In this document: piece after piece, positions 48,862 to 59,093 of the stretch
Layout of the letters: the number at the start of each line of letters is the position of its first letter
How positions within the stretch are numbered: position 1 is the stretch's first letter
Origin: Cellulomonadaceae bacterium
Lineage (GTDB): Bacteria > Actinomycetota > Actinomycetes > Actinomycetales > Cellulomonadaceae
Direction: 5' to 3'
Assembly: GCA_031256435.1 (NCBI GenBank)
Contig: JAIRQO010000039.1
Location: 30,167 to 94,166 of the forward strand
DNA length: 64,000 nt
The notes under the pieces: model-generated
Told to the model about the DNA's origin: nothing
Databases searched by the model: none
The model's input: only the letters and a program-made list of their open reading frames with translations
Translations under genes and position numbers: made by a program

Positions 48862-49265
48862 TTGCGGTTGCGGGCGCCGCAAAGCGACCACATCCAGGGA
48901 ACACTGTACGCCACCGAAGGCCAAACAGGCTAGTCCTGGTGGGCGTTGCGTACCACGAGTAGGCACCGAGTGACGCACACGGGCTGTTGGGGAGAGGCAA
49001 GCGCGCCGCCTGAAGGGCTCGCCGGGCGAGGGTGAGGGCGAGAGTGAGGACGAGAGTGAGGGCAGCGTGAACCCGGTCACTAACTCTGCTCGCCCCAGCC
49101 ACTCACGCCCCCGTGATTGCCACCTAGGAAATGTGATTCTGCCCTCAACCGGGCAGGGATTGCTAGGAGATGCACCACATTTCTACCCACGGTGGCCGGA
49201 TCGGGTTTAGTGTTTTATTCACCAGATCGGGGTTGTATCCCGTGACATCGAAAGGCAAACTCAGG

Positions 49266-50222
49266 ATGTACCGCACTTCTTTGCAGAAGCACCAGGCTTC
49301 AGCTACCACTGCCGAGCGCCGAGGCTCACACCGCCTTGCTGCGCAGTCAGTTGCTGCGCTATCCCTGAGTGCTGCCCTGGTCCTTGCCGGAAGCACGGCA
49401 GCCAACGCTGCCGACGAGACGAGCGATACCGCGGTCACCACCGGTGGCCGCCACGCCACGGTCCACCCCGCCGAGGTCAAAGCCACCATGATGGCGTCCT
49501 ACCACGGAATCACCTCCGAGTTTGATGCCGCCCTCAAGCACGCGGCCAAGGTTCGCGCTGCTGAAGAAAAGCGCGCTGCCAAGGCGGAACGCGCCTTTGA
49601 CGCCAGTGACCGCACCCTGAGCGCAGGGATGAATGGTGATGACGTGCTCGGGCTCCAGTATTACTTGGACAGCCTGAACTACTTTGTTCCCGCCAAGAAC
49701 GGCACGTTTGACTCCAACACGGTGCAAGCCGTGATGGCATTGCAGAAAGTTGCCGGGATTGACCGCAACGGCGGTGTAGGTAAGGACACCCGCAAGGCCC
49801 TGAAGGCGGGCACGGTTCCCACCGCTACCACCACGCTGAAAGGCAACGCCATTGAGGTGGATCTCGCCAATCAGATCCTGATGGCGGTAGACAACGGCAT
49901 CGTGGTGAAAATCTTCAACATATCGTCGGGCTTTGGCGGAACCTTTGCTGGCTCAGACGGCAACACGTACCACGCCGTGACCAACCCCGGTGATTTTGTC
50001 ATCACATCGCAACTTAATGCCTCCCACGAGTCCACCATCTCCTCGGGCGGGATCATGTACCGTCCTAAGTACTTCAACGGAGCCATTGCCATTCACGGGT
50101 ACACCTCGGTACCCGCCCACGCGGCCTCGCACGGATGCGTCCGCATTTCCTACAGCGGCATGGACTGGCTGTGGGACCACTGGGATGCCCCCATCGGCAC
50201 ACCGGTGATTGCCTACAACTGA
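49266..50222 (+). CDS. L,D-transpeptidase (YkuD) with peptidoglycan-binding domain
   Basis: LSAGMNGDDVLGLQYYLDSLNYFVP... and IAIHGYTSVPAHAASHGCVRIS catalytic motif. Confidence 0.9.
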   Translation: MYRTSLQKHQASATTAERRGSHRLAAQSVAALSLSAALVLAGSTAANAADETSDTAVTTGGRHATVHPAEVKATMMASYHGITSEFDAALKHAAKVRAAEEKRAAKAERAFDASDRTLSAGMNGDDVLGLQYYLDSLNYFVPAKNGTFDSNTVQAVMALQKVAGIDRNGGVGKDTRKALKAGTVPTATTTLKGNAIEVDLANQILMAVDNGIVVKIFNISSGFGGTFAGSDGNTYHAVTNPGDFVITSQLNASHESTISSGGIMYRPKYFNGAIAIHGYTSVPAHAASHGCVRISYSGMDWLWDHWDAPIGTPVIAYN

Positions 50223-50289
50223 CCCCGTCCTCCACCGCACCATTCACCAGAACTTCATCCTCCATCCACTCCCACCTCTGAGGTACCCC

Positions 50290-51708
50290 ATGGAAATCAC
50301 CCCCATCACCACCACTGCCACTGCGGCGGAAACGCCTGGCCTTGTGCCTGAGTACGCGGCGGCACTGCCTGGGCACGCTGGCGCTCGGCGCCACGTTGCT
50401 CGCGGCCCCGTTGTGGGAATCATCGCGGCGGCACTGGCCTTCACGCCGGGTGTAGCCATGGCGGCCACCAGTGCTGCGCCAAGTCCTGTGGCTGGTGTTG
50501 TTGCCACTGCTCCTGTAGCAACTGCGGCGGACACCACTGGCACTACGGTGGCCACGGGCACGGTGACCATCTCCGGTACGGCCAAGGTGGGTCAAAAGTT
50601 GACCGCCACGCCCGCCGGATTCGATGCAACGCCTGCTACCACGGTGACCTACAGTTACCAGTGGATGCGGAACGGCAAGGCCATCTCCAAGGCCACCAAC
50701 CCCACGTATTCGCTGGTTGCTGCCGATTACGGCACCACTATTACGGTGAAGGTGACCGCCAAGGCGGATACCGCTACGGCAACGGCAACAAGCAAGGCCA
50801 CGTCCAAGGTTGCGGCACTGAAACTCACCGCCGGCAAGGTCACCATTTCTGGGAAGACCACGGTTGCGCAGAAACTCACCGCCAAGCCGAGTGGGTTCAA
50901 GGCTTCCCCCAAGCCAGCCAAGATTTCCTACACCTACAAGTGGCTGCGCAACGGCAAGGCCATCAAGGGTGCCACCAAGAAAACCTACACGCTGACCACG
51001 TCAGATGTGAAGAAGAAGATCTCGGTGAAGGTCACCGCCAAGGCCACCGGAACCGGCGCCTCAGCGTTCACGGCCACCTCCAAGACCTCAGCCAAAACTG
51101 CCAAGGTGAAGGACCTGAAGTTTGGTGACCGCACGCTGACCGTGGGAATGAAGGGCGCGGACGTCAAGGCCATGCAAAAGCGGTTGTCCGCACTGCACTT
51201 CTACGTACCCAAGGCGAGCGGCACCTATGACGCCAACACGCAGCAAGCCGTATGGGCCTTCCAGAAGGCCAAGGGGTTGTCTCGTGATGGTGCTGTAGGT
51301 CCCAAGACGGCCAAGGCCATGAAGAAGGGTCTCACCGTGAAGCCGAAGTCCAAGAGCGGTACCCACCTTGAAGTGAACTTGAAGAAGCAAATCCTGCTGT
51401 ACGTCAAGGGCGGCAAGGTAGTGAAGATCTTCAACGTGTCCACCGGATCTGGTATTGGCGAGTCCATCAAGACCCCCAAGGGCACCTACAAGTTCTCTCG
51501 CCAAATCAACGGGATGCACGCGTCCACCCTGTCCGGTGGCCTCATGTACCGCCCCAAGTACTTCAACGGTGGTGTGGCCTTGCACGGCTACACCTCGGTT
51601 CCGGCGTACCCCGCGTCCCACGGGTGCGTGCGCATCTCCTACACGGCCATGGACTACATCTGGAAAACCGGAGTTGCCCCCATGGGCGAGACCATCATGG
51701 TGTACTGA
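50290..51708 (+). CDS. L,D-transpeptidase with Ig-like repeats and peptidoglycan-binding domain (tandem paralogue)
   Basis: VTYSYQWMRNGKAISKATNPTYSLVAADYGTTITVKV repeats; LHGYTSVPAYPASHGCVRIS. Confidence 0.9.
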   Translation: MEITPITTTATAAETPGLVPEYAAALPGHAGARRHVARGPVVGIIAAALAFTPGVAMAATSAAPSPVAGVVATAPVATAADTTGTTVATGTVTISGTAKVGQKLTATPAGFDATPATTVTYSYQWMRNGKAISKATNPTYSLVAADYGTTITVKVTAKADTATATATSKATSKVAALKLTAGKVTISGKTTVAQKLTAKPSGFKASPKPAKISYTYKWLRNGKAIKGATKKTYTLTTSDVKKKISVKVTAKATGTGASAFTATSKTSAKTAKVKDLKFGDRTLTVGMKGADVKAMQKRLSALHFYVPKASGTYDANTQQAVWAFQKAKGLSRDGAVGPKTAKAMKKGLTVKPKSKSGTHLEVNLKKQILLYVKGGKVVKIFNVSTGSGIGESIKTPKGTYKFSRQINGMHASTLSGGLMYRPKYFNGGVALHGYTSVPAYPASHGCVRISYTAMDYIWKTGVAPMGETIMVY

Positions 51709-51978
51709 GCCAGGGTGCTAATCCAGTGGTTGAGCCGGTGTGCTGACCAGACACGTTGACCCGGCACAATTCCATAGGGTGCTGACCCGGTGTACCGAGT
51801 TCCCTCGGGACACCGCAAAGCACCACCTTCCTCACGTCTGATTCGTCAGACGTGGCGAATCCTTCCGTGACCGTTCTGGTTCGCTCACGTGAAGTGATCC
51901 ACGTGGGCCCGGTTCCCAGCGCACCACGCGCCGGGGCCGGGCCTCAGTGTTGCCCGTTTGCCCCAAGCACCTCCGGAC

Positions 51979-52046
51979 CCGCCCGTATCGGCTTCCCGCC
52001 CGTATCCGCTTCCCGCCCGTATCGGCTTCCCGCCCGTATCCGCTCC
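51979..52046. repeat. 17-bp tandem repeat x4 (CCGCCCGTATC[G/C]GCTTC)
   Basis: Four consecutive units with alternating G/C at position 12, i.e. a 34-bp unit twice. Confidence 0.9.
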
Positions 52047-52057
52047 CCGTCCGCTTC

Positions 52058-52121
52058 CGCCGTGGGGGTGTGAATGTACGCGTCTGACCCCCCGTACGCG
52101 TACCAACGCACCCCCACGGCG
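52058..52121. terminator. Large inverted repeat between convergent genes, possible bidirectional terminator
   Basis: CGCCGTGGGGGTG (52058-52070) and CACCCCCACGGCG (52109-52121), perfect 13 bp. Confidence 0.45.
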
Positions 52122-52188
52122 AAAGAGGGTGGGTGTGCTTGTGCTTTGGTGCAGCGCCACCCGGTGCCCGGGTGCGGCGCCACCAGCG

Positions 52189-53352
52189 CTACAGGTGCAG
52201 GCCCACCAGGATGGGTTCGGGTTCCAGGACAACGCTGAACGCATCCCGCACGCCGTCCCGAATGGTCACGGCCAAGTCCACAATGTCCGAGGCCCGGGCG
52301 TTGCCCCGGTTGGTCAATGCCAACGTGTGCTTAGTGGACAGCGTGGCCGGACTCTCCGCCCCCGCAATCCCAAAGCCTTTGGCAAAGCCGGACCGCTCAA
52401 TCAACCACGCCGCGGACGTTTTAATCACGTCCGGGTCAACGCGCCCGAGCGACGGATTGTGCTCGCGCTCCGGGACCTCGGTCCGCACCGGATATCGCGG
52501 AGCGTCGTCGGGCAAAACACGTGCGGCATCAGCAGTGGGGATGATGGGGTTGGTGAAGAAACTCCCGGCTGACCAGCGGTTGTGATCGGCCCCTGGCTCG
52601 GACCCAAAGCGTCCGTCCTGCAACATTCCTTTGCCCGCTCGCAGGTGCAGTACCGCCTCGCGCACCGCTTTTGACGGCGCCCGGCGCCCGGCCTCCACGC
52701 CCAGCGTCCGCGCGAGTTCGGCGTAGCCAATGGGTGCAGACAACCGCCCCAAGCGCATCTGGAATGATACGTCCAACACCACAAAGCGCGGACTGGGGTA
52801 CCACGGGCCGTGCGGGTCTTCAGCGCTGGCCTCGGCGCGCATGGAGTCCTTCAGCATGGAGTTGCGATACGCAAACTTGAGTTCCGCGCGGGAGAACGTG
52901 CGCAGTTGATTGACGGCCCGGTCCCAGGTGCGCACGGAGGAGATCACGCCGGACACCTCTTGCCCGTAGGCCCCCACGTTCTGCACGGGCGTGGCGCCCA
53001 CGGTGCCGGGAATACCGGAGAGGGATTCCATTCCCACCCACTGGTTGTCCACCGAGGTGGACACCAACTCGTCCCAGTCCTGACCTGCCACGGCGGTGAT
53101 ATTGGCCCCGCCACAGGCGTCCACGGACTTGTTCACCACTCCGGTCCGAGCGTCCCGCACCACGAGCCCGGGGAAACCGGCGTCAGACACCACTAGGTTG
53201 GACCCGCCACCGATGATCAGCACAGGCGTGCCCGCCGCGTCGGCCGTGCGCACGGCCTCAATGAACTCTTGTTCCGTGGTCGCTTCCGCATACTCGGCCG
53301 CCGGACCGCCCACGCGCATGGTGGTGAGATCGGCAAGATTCTGGGTACTCAC
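52189..53352 (-). CDS. murB: UDP-N-acetylmuramate dehydrogenase
   Basis: TTMRVGGPAAEYAEATTEQEFIEAV...LIIGGGSNLVVSD...GIPGTVGATPVQNVGAYGQEV. Confidence 0.95.
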   Translation of the reverse strand: MSTQNLADLTTMRVGGPAAEYAEATTEQEFIEAVRTADAAGTPVLIIGGGSNLVVSDAGFPGLVVRDARTGVVNKSVDACGGANITAVAGQDWDELVSTSVDNQWVGMESLSGIPGTVGATPVQNVGAYGQEVSGVISSVRTWDRAVNQLRTFSRAELKFAYRNSMLKDSMRAEASAEDPHGPWYPSPRFVVLDVSFQMRLGRLSAPIGYAELARTLGVEAGRRAPSKAVREAVLHLRAGKGMLQDGRFGSEPGADHNRWSAGSFFTNPIIPTADAARVLPDDAPRYPVRTEVPEREHNPSLGRVDPDVIKTSAAWLIERSGFAKGFGIAGAESPATLSTKHTLALTNRGNARASDIVDLAVTIRDGVRDAFSVVLEPEPILVGLHL

Positions 53353-53410
53353 CCGTCAAGAATACGGCGGTGTGGCGGGTTGGTGCAGGTCAACGAGGTG
53401 TCTTGTGACT

Positions 53411-54688
53411 CTATCTGTTCGACGACGATGGCCGTGCCGAACCGGCCGCCACTAATGCCACCGCGATGGGTATCACGATGAACAACAGCGCCAGGCGATA
53501 CCCCACCACCTCGGACAGAAGTCCAATGACTAGCGGTCCCATGATGAAGGCGAGGTATCCAATGGTGCTGGCTGCGGCAACCCGGTGGGCTGCCTTGGCG
53601 GGATCATCGGCAGCGGAGGAGACGCCGAGGGGGAATCCGAGCGCACAGGCGCATCCCCACAACACGGTGCCCGCGAGCGCCAGCGGCAACCACGGGGACA
53701 GCGCAAACAGGGTCACGCCCACCAGGGTGACCAGTGAGCATCCGCGCAAAGTGCGCACGGTGCCGAACCGGGCCACAATGCGCCCGGCGGCCAGGCGCAG
53801 CGTTAAGGCTGCACCAAAGAACAGGGCGGTGCCCAGTGCGGCGGTGGCCTCGGAGGTGTGGAATCCGGTGAGGATGGCCTGCGAGGTCCAGTCTCCCCCG
53901 GCTCCGTCGGCCAGGGCAGCGCCTAGGATGACCAGGCCGAGGAGGAGGGTGCGCGGTTCGCGCCAGGCGGCCAGGGAGGTACGCCAGGATGGGACGCTCA
54001 ACGATTCTGGCGGCACCGTGACGGACGATGCCGCCAACGCTGTAGGTGATGCGCGCCCGGCACGATGGGGGGTTACTCCCGTGGAGGACGGCGCTGGCTC
54101 GTTCGTCGCAGAAGCAGGCAAATAGGCCCGAGCGCAGACCAACCCCGTGGCGGTGTAGAACGCTATGGCTACGCCAAAATGGACCAGGAGCGGCAGGTGC
54201 AAGGCCGCCATGACCGCTCCGAGTCCGGCGCCGAGGGCGGTGCCCAGGGATTCGCCGGCTTGGAAACGCGGCATGGCAATGGTGCCGAGGCGCTGCTCCA
54301 CGGTGGCGCCTTCCACGGTGATGGAGGCGTCCCAGAGTCCTGCACCGGCGCCTACCAGGAAGAGCGCAGCGGAGGCGAGGATCACGTGCCCGGTCAGCAC
54401 CGCGACGATGAGGCTAAGTTGCGCGGCTCCCGTGAGGATGGCAAACCGGGTGGAGGCACCGCGAGTGCCGAGGCGTTCCGTGAGCATGCCCGAGGCGGGC
54501 AACGCCACCACGGACCCGATGGCCCACATCATCAGAAAGGACCCGAGTTCACCGCCGGACAGGTGTAGTTCTGACGAGATGGCGGGAATGCGCGAAGCGA
54601 AGGTGCCAATGGCAAAACCTGCCGCCCCAAAGGCACCAAAAACAGCCCACGCGGCACTCCGCGTAGGCTGTTGGATGGGGTTGGTCAC
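53411..54688 (-). CDS. MFS transporter
   Basis: About 12 hydrophobic helices; GTG start overlaps rpmG stop by 4 bp. Confidence 0.85.
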   Translation of the reverse strand: MTNPIQQPTRSAAWAVFGAFGAAGFAIGTFASRIPAISSELHLSGGELGSFLMMWAIGSVVALPASGMLTERLGTRGASTRFAILTGAAQLSLIVAVLTGHVILASAALFLVGAGAGLWDASITVEGATVEQRLGTIAMPRFQAGESLGTALGAGLGAVMAALHLPLLVHFGVAIAFYTATGLVCARAYLPASATNEPAPSSTGVTPHRAGRASPTALAASSVTVPPESLSVPSWRTSLAAWREPRTLLLGLVILGAALADGAGGDWTSQAILTGFHTSEATAALGTALFFGAALTLRLAAGRIVARFGTVRTLRGCSLVTLVGVTLFALSPWLPLALAGTVLWGCACALGFPLGVSSAADDPAKAAHRVAAASTIGYLAFIMGPLVIGLLSEVVGYRLALLFIVIPIAVALVAAGSARPSSSNR

Positions 54689-54855
54689 CTGGTTTCGCGG
54701 TGCGCCGTGTGCTTGCCACAGCGCGGGCAGAACTTCTTCAGTTCCATGCGGTCCGGGTCATTGCGGCGGTTCTTCTTGGTGATGTAGTTCCGCTCTTTGC
54801 AGTCCACGCAGGCCAGCGTGATCTTCGGGCGAATGTCCTGAGTTTTGGAAGCCAT
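54685..54855 (-). CDS. rpmG: 50S ribosomal protein L33
   Basis: [56 protein letters not shown]; 56 aa, missing from the ORF track. Confidence 0.95.
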   Translation of the reverse strand: MASKTQDIRPKITLACVDCKERNYITKKNRRNDPDRMELKKFCPRCGKHTAHRETR

Positions 54856-55088
54856 GGCGGTGTTCCTCTAGCGTTGTGCAATCGGTTGTGGGTCAATGGC
54901 CGCTTCGAGGTTGCGCGGCATAGGTTGATTGATCATACCTGATGGATCGCCTGGACTGAAATTGTCTGAAACCAGGGTTCGGTACCGTGGCACGTACCGT
55001 CCACCCTCGCGGCTAGGTTCACCGGGTCGATGCGCCACAGCCTGCCTTTCGTATCGACGTTGGTCAGGGTGTGTGAGAGGCTGACGGA

Positions 55089-55565
55089 ATGATGGACAGC
55101 GCCGCAACGGACGGCAACTCACCCACCGTGAACCAACCCGCAGCAACACCCCCTGACCCTAAGCCCTCGGTGCTGTTTGTGTGCGTGCATAACGCAGGCC
55201 GCTCCCAGATGGCCGCCGGCTTCTTGACAGCGCTGGCTGGCGATGCCGTGGAGGTGCGCAGCGCGGGCTCGGCCCCCGGCACCGCCGTAAACCCTGTTGC
55301 TGTAGCAGCAATGGCTGAGCGTGGCATCGACATCAGCGCCGCTACCCCACGCCTCCTCACCCCCGGCGCAGTCCAGGCCAGTGACGTGGTGGTCACCATG
55401 GGCTGCGGCGACGCCTGCCCCTACTTCCCCGGCAAGCGATACGAGGATTGGCAACTCGACGATCCCGCCGGGCAGGGTATCGAGGCCGTCCGGCCCATCC
55501 GCGACGCCATCGAGGCCCGCATCCGCACCCTGCTCGACGAACTCGCCGTTCCGGCCAAGAACTAG
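55089..55565 (+). CDS. Low-molecular-weight phosphatase-like arsenate reductase (ArsC)
   Basis: VLFVCVHNAGRSQMAAGFL; VVTMGCGDACPYFPGKRYEDWQLDDPAG. Confidence 0.88.
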   Translation: MMDSAATDGNSPTVNQPAATPPDPKPSVLFVCVHNAGRSQMAAGFLTALAGDAVEVRSAGSAPGTAVNPVAVAAMAERGIDISAATPRLLTPGAVQASDVVVTMGCGDACPYFPGKRYEDWQLDDPAGQGIEAVRPIRDAIEARIRTLLDELAVPAKN

Positions 55566-55601
55566 CGAAACGCAGTACCAAGAGCCAACGCCAGAACACG
55601 T

Positions 55602-55640
55602 GGTTTCGAGACACCCTCCGGGTTCGTCAACCGACGAATG
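55602..55640. repeat. Type A variant repeat (GGTTTCGAGACACCCTCCGGGTTCGTCAACCGACGAA)
   Basis: Matches the 46890-46925 variant. Confidence 0.75.
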
Positions 55641-55705
55641 GGGGATTATTGCCGCTAACCCGATTCTCAACCAATACACACCGGGTCGCAGGCCGGATAC
55701 GACGA

Positions 55706-55732
55706 AGGCCCCCGCCGTTGCTGGCGAGGGCC
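55706..55732 (-). terminator. Hairpin terminator 3' of tRNA-Met
   Basis: GGCCCCCGCC-GTTGCT-GGCGAGGGCC. Confidence 0.5.
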
Positions 55733-55747
55733 TGAATTCGCTGTGTG

Positions 55748-55821
55748 TAGCGAGGGCGGGACTCGAACCCGCGACCTCACGATTATGAGTCGTGCGCTCT
55801 AACCAGCTGAGCTACCCCGCC
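55748..55821 (-). tRNA. tRNA-Met (CAT)
   Basis: GGCGGGGTAGCTCAGCTGGTTAGAGCGCACGACTCATAATCGTGAGGTCGCGGGTTCGAGTCCCGCCCTCGCTA. Confidence 0.93.
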
Positions 55822-55876
55822 ATAACGTGACATTGGCGCGAGCCGTTTGAGATACGAACTCACGCCGCTTTCACTG

Positions 55877-55949
55877 AGCCCCGAAAGGGAATCGAACCCT
55901 TGACCTTCTCCTTACCATGGAGACGCTCTGCCGACTGAGCTATCGGGGC
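55877..55949 (-). tRNA. tRNA-Thr (GGT)
   Basis: GCCCCGATAGCTCAGTCGGCAGAGCGTCTCCATGGTAAGGAGAAGGTCAAGGGTTCGATTCCCTTTCGGGGCT. Confidence 0.94.
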
Positions 55950-56079
55950 AACGGCACGGTATCTTACACGGAGTGAACCGTGTGAGGAAATCCGAGCCTG
56001 GCTGACCGGGTGGAGCCGATCGGCCTGGTGTCCGCTGATGCGTTCCACGGTTTCCCGCGTGACGCATGGTACGAACTGG

Positions 56080-56160
56080 TGGCAGGTGAGAGATTCGAAC
56101 TCCCGAAGCTGTCGCAGATGATTTACAGTCACCCCCCGTTGGCCACTTGGGTAACCTGCC
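56080..56160 (-). tRNA. tRNA-Tyr (GTA)
   Basis: GGCAGGTTACCCAAGTGGCCAACGGGGGGTGACTGTAAATCATCTGC...TTCGAATCTCTCACCTGCCA; long variable arm. Confidence 0.94.
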
Positions 56161-56692
56161 GTATGGAGTTGTTGCTGGCGGCGGCTACGCATCTAACAAC
56201 GCGCACCACAACACAGCGGAATAACCCTAGCGCCTCTGAGCCCTCGGCGCAATCCGGCACTCACCTGTGGGCGCGCGCCGCTAGGTTCCGTGGCGGCTCA
56301 ACTGGCCCCACTAGAAATGTCCCGGCTCAGATATGGCCCCGCCCGGATCACCCCACCCTAGTGCGCTGCGCTCTAGTGACCAACGGCGTTCAACACCAAG
56401 AGACGTCCAGCCCATCACCTGCGCGGCACATCAACCCAATGCCGCTATACAAACCCGATGCAGATTCGTCGAATATGGAAAACGGTTTCACAAAACTGGC
56501 GCCGCACGCCTGAACGGACGGCCGTAGCACGTCAAGAAAAGTGAGGATGGAGAAAAAACTCTGCGGAATTTCCGCCTGTTTGTGCGTGGTTTCACGTACA
56601 GCGGTGAAGGCGGACAGTCCATCTCCGGTGCAATAGGGGCAGCGGCCAACCGGCCGTAGTTTACGTCCGACGATGGATTGGAAGATTATCCC

Positions 56693-58048
56693 ATGATGAG
56701 GAAGCTTCGCCTCGGAGGGATCGCCGCGATGGTTGCGGCCGTGGCCCTCTTTGCAGCTGGTTGTGGAAACGGTGGAGACGCCGACACCGCAGCAACCCCC
56801 GAAACAACTGACACTGCGGCCGCCGCTGGCGATTCCGTAGAAATCACCTGGTGGCACAACGGCACCGGTGAGCCCCTGCTTTCCTTCTGGGAAGGCGTAG
56901 CCTCGGACTTCGAGGCAGCCAATGACGGCGTCACCGTCAACGTCCAGGCCTTCCAGAACGAAGACCTCCGCGACACCATTCTGCCCAACGCCTTCACCGG
57001 CGGCAACGCTCCTGACCTGTTCCAGTCCTGGGGCGGCGGCGAGCTGGTTGACTGGGTAAACCAGGGTATCGTCAAGGACATCTCTGACGCTGCTGCTGAC
57101 ACCGTGGCCGCTATTGGCGGTAACGCTGGTGGTTGGCAGGTAGACGGCAAGACCTACGGCCTCCCCTTTACCTTTGGCCCCTCCGGCTTCTGGGTGAACA
57201 CCGAGGTATGGGAAGCCGCTGGCCTTGACGCCGGTTCGTTCCCCACCACGCTCGACGAGCTTGAGGCTGCCTGGACCGCCATTGCGGAATCCGGCAAGTC
57301 CCCTGTTGCTCTGGGTGGCCAGGATGGTTGGCCCGTGGGTCACTGGTGGTACTGGTCCGCCATCAAGACCTGCTCCCAGGCCGCTCTGGAAGCCGCTTCC
57401 TCCAACCACGATTTCTCTGACGAGTGCTGGGTCAAGGCTGGCGAGAACCTGCAAGGTATCCTCACCTCCGTGGACGGCGGCGTGCCGTTCAACCAGGGTT
57501 GGGAAGCCACCTCTGCTCAGCAGGGTGCCACCTCCGCTTCCGGTCTTGTAGTGACCGGCGAAGCCGCCATGCAGCTCATGGGCGTGTGGGACATCGGCGT
57601 TATGGGTGGAATCTACAACGAGGCCAACAACCTCCCCGAGGACACCCTGCCCCCGGCATTCCTGTCCTGGTTCCCCTTCCCCAACATCCCCGGTGGCGCC
57701 GGTGACGGCAACGTCATGGGTGGCGGCGACGGCTTCTCCGTCCACGCCGATGCTCCCGATGCAGCCGTAGACCTGCTCGCCTTCATCCTCTCCGATGACG
57801 TGCAGAAGGCCTACGCAGCCATGGACAACATCCCCACCAACCCCAACGCGTTTGACTCCATCCCCGAGGGCTCCATCAACACCACTGTGGTGCAGGCTCT
57901 TGAGCAGGCTGACTACGTGCAGCTCTGGCTGGACACCGCCTTCGGTCCCGCCATCGCCACGCCGATGAACGATGCCATCACCGCCTTCATTGGTGGCCAG
58001 GGCACGCCGCAGGACGTTGTTGACGCGATCACCAACGCGGCTGGCTGA
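56693..58048 (+). CDS. ABC transporter sugar-binding lipoprotein
   Basis: Lipobox ALFAAGCGN; VEITWWHNGTGEPLLSFWEGVASDFEAANDGVTVNVQAFQNEDLRDTI. Confidence 0.92.
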   Translation: MMRKLRLGGIAAMVAAVALFAAGCGNGGDADTAATPETTDTAAAAGDSVEITWWHNGTGEPLLSFWEGVASDFEAANDGVTVNVQAFQNEDLRDTILPNAFTGGNAPDLFQSWGGGELVDWVNQGIVKDISDAAADTVAAIGGNAGGWQVDGKTYGLPFTFGPSGFWVNTEVWEAAGLDAGSFPTTLDELEAAWTAIAESGKSPVALGGQDGWPVGHWWYWSAIKTCSQAALEAASSNHDFSDECWVKAGENLQGILTSVDGGVPFNQGWEATSAQQGATSASGLVVTGEAAMQLMGVWDIGVMGGIYNEANNLPEDTLPPAFLSWFPFPNIPGGAGDGNVMGGGDGFSVHADAPDAAVDLLAFILSDDVQKAYAAMDNIPTNPNAFDSIPEGSINTTVVQALEQADYVQLWLDTAFGPAIATPMNDAITAFIGGQGTPQDVVDAITNAAG

Positions 58049-58073
58049 TACCTGCAAAGGACATCACTAGCCC

Positions 58074-59093
58074 ATGACTCACACAGTCACGGTAGACAAG
58101 CCCCTTGCTTCAGCAGCCGCTGGGGCAGGGGGCTTGTCCCCGATGCGCACCGAACAGCGAAAGAAGAAGGTCTCCTGGCGTGAACGCCTTGAAGTCATAG
58201 GCTTCACCGTTCCCGCCCTGGTGGTATACGTAGCCTTCGTCTTTGTGCCCATTGGGTATGCCCTCATCATGAGTTTGTTTGACGGCAGCCCGGTGGCACC
58301 ATTCCAAAACTTTGTTGGAGTGGACAACTTCACCCGCATCTTCAATCCTACGCAGATGCTGGGGCAGCCCTTCTTTTGGGATGCCGTACGTAACAACCTC
58401 CTCATTGCCGTGATGTCCCTGCTGCTGCAGGGTCCGCTGGCGCTGGGCGTGGCGCTGTTGCTCAGCCGTAAAATCAAGTTTCGCCAGGTGTTCCGCCTGC
58501 TGATCTTTGTTCCCTACGTGCTTTCTGAGGTCATCACCGGTGTGATCTTTGCTCAGATCCTCAACCCCACCGGTGCCCTCAACGCGCTCATCACGGACAT
58601 CACCGGCGCTGACGCCGCCGTGCGAACCGCGTGGCTGGGGTACCAGGGTGGCGTGGGCTCGCCGAGCTTCTGGATCCTGATGGGTGTGCTGACGTGGAAG
58701 TACATTGGCCTGGCCATCATCCTGTTCCTTGCCGGACTGTCCGGCATCCCCGAGGAACTCACGGAAGCAGCCATGGTGGATGGAGCGTCATGGTGGCAGA
58801 TTCAGCGCAAGATCACCATCCCTCTGCTCAGCCCGACGATCCGCATGTGGGCCTTCCTGTCCCTCATCGGTTCGTTCCAGTTGTTTGACATGGTGTGGAT
58901 CCTCTTTGGACCCACGCAGTTGTCACGCCAAGGTCTGCACACCATGGCCACCTATATGGTGTCCCAAGGGATGAACGCCAACCGCGTGGGCTACGGCTCC
59001 GCCGTGGCCGTGGTTCTCTTTGTGATGACGCTGATTGTGGCCTTGCTCTATCAGAAGTTCATCTTGCACCGTGACATCGGAAAGGATGCGTGA
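58074..59093 (+). CDS. Sugar ABC transporter permease (MalF-like)
   Basis: Multi-TM with EAAMVDGASWWQIQRKITIPLLSP loop. Confidence 0.92.
   Translation: MTHTVTVDKPLASAAAGAGGLSPMRTEQRKKKVSWRERLEVIGFTVPALVVYVAFVFVPIGYALIMSLFDGSPVAPFQNFVGVDNFTRIFNPTQMLGQPFFWDAVRNNLLIAVMSLLLQGPLALGVALLLSRKIKFRQVFRLLIFVPYVLSEVITGVIFAQILNPTGALNALITDITGADAAVRTAWLGYQGGVGSPSFWILMGVLTWKYIGLAIILFLAGLSGIPEELTEAAMVDGASWWQIQRKITIPLLSPTIRMWAFLSLIGSFQLFDMVWILFGPTQLSRQGLHTMATYMVSQGMNANRVGYGSAVAVVLFVMTLIVALLYQKFILHRDIGKDA

Noticed and set aside
51979-52046. Possible CRISPR-like array
   Set aside because: Units are contiguous 17-bp tandem repeats with no spacers and no cas genes nearby.
56390-58057. 555-aa antisense ORF opposite the sugar-binding protein
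   Set aside because: Mirror of a well-supported lipoprotein gene; no plausible start context or domain.
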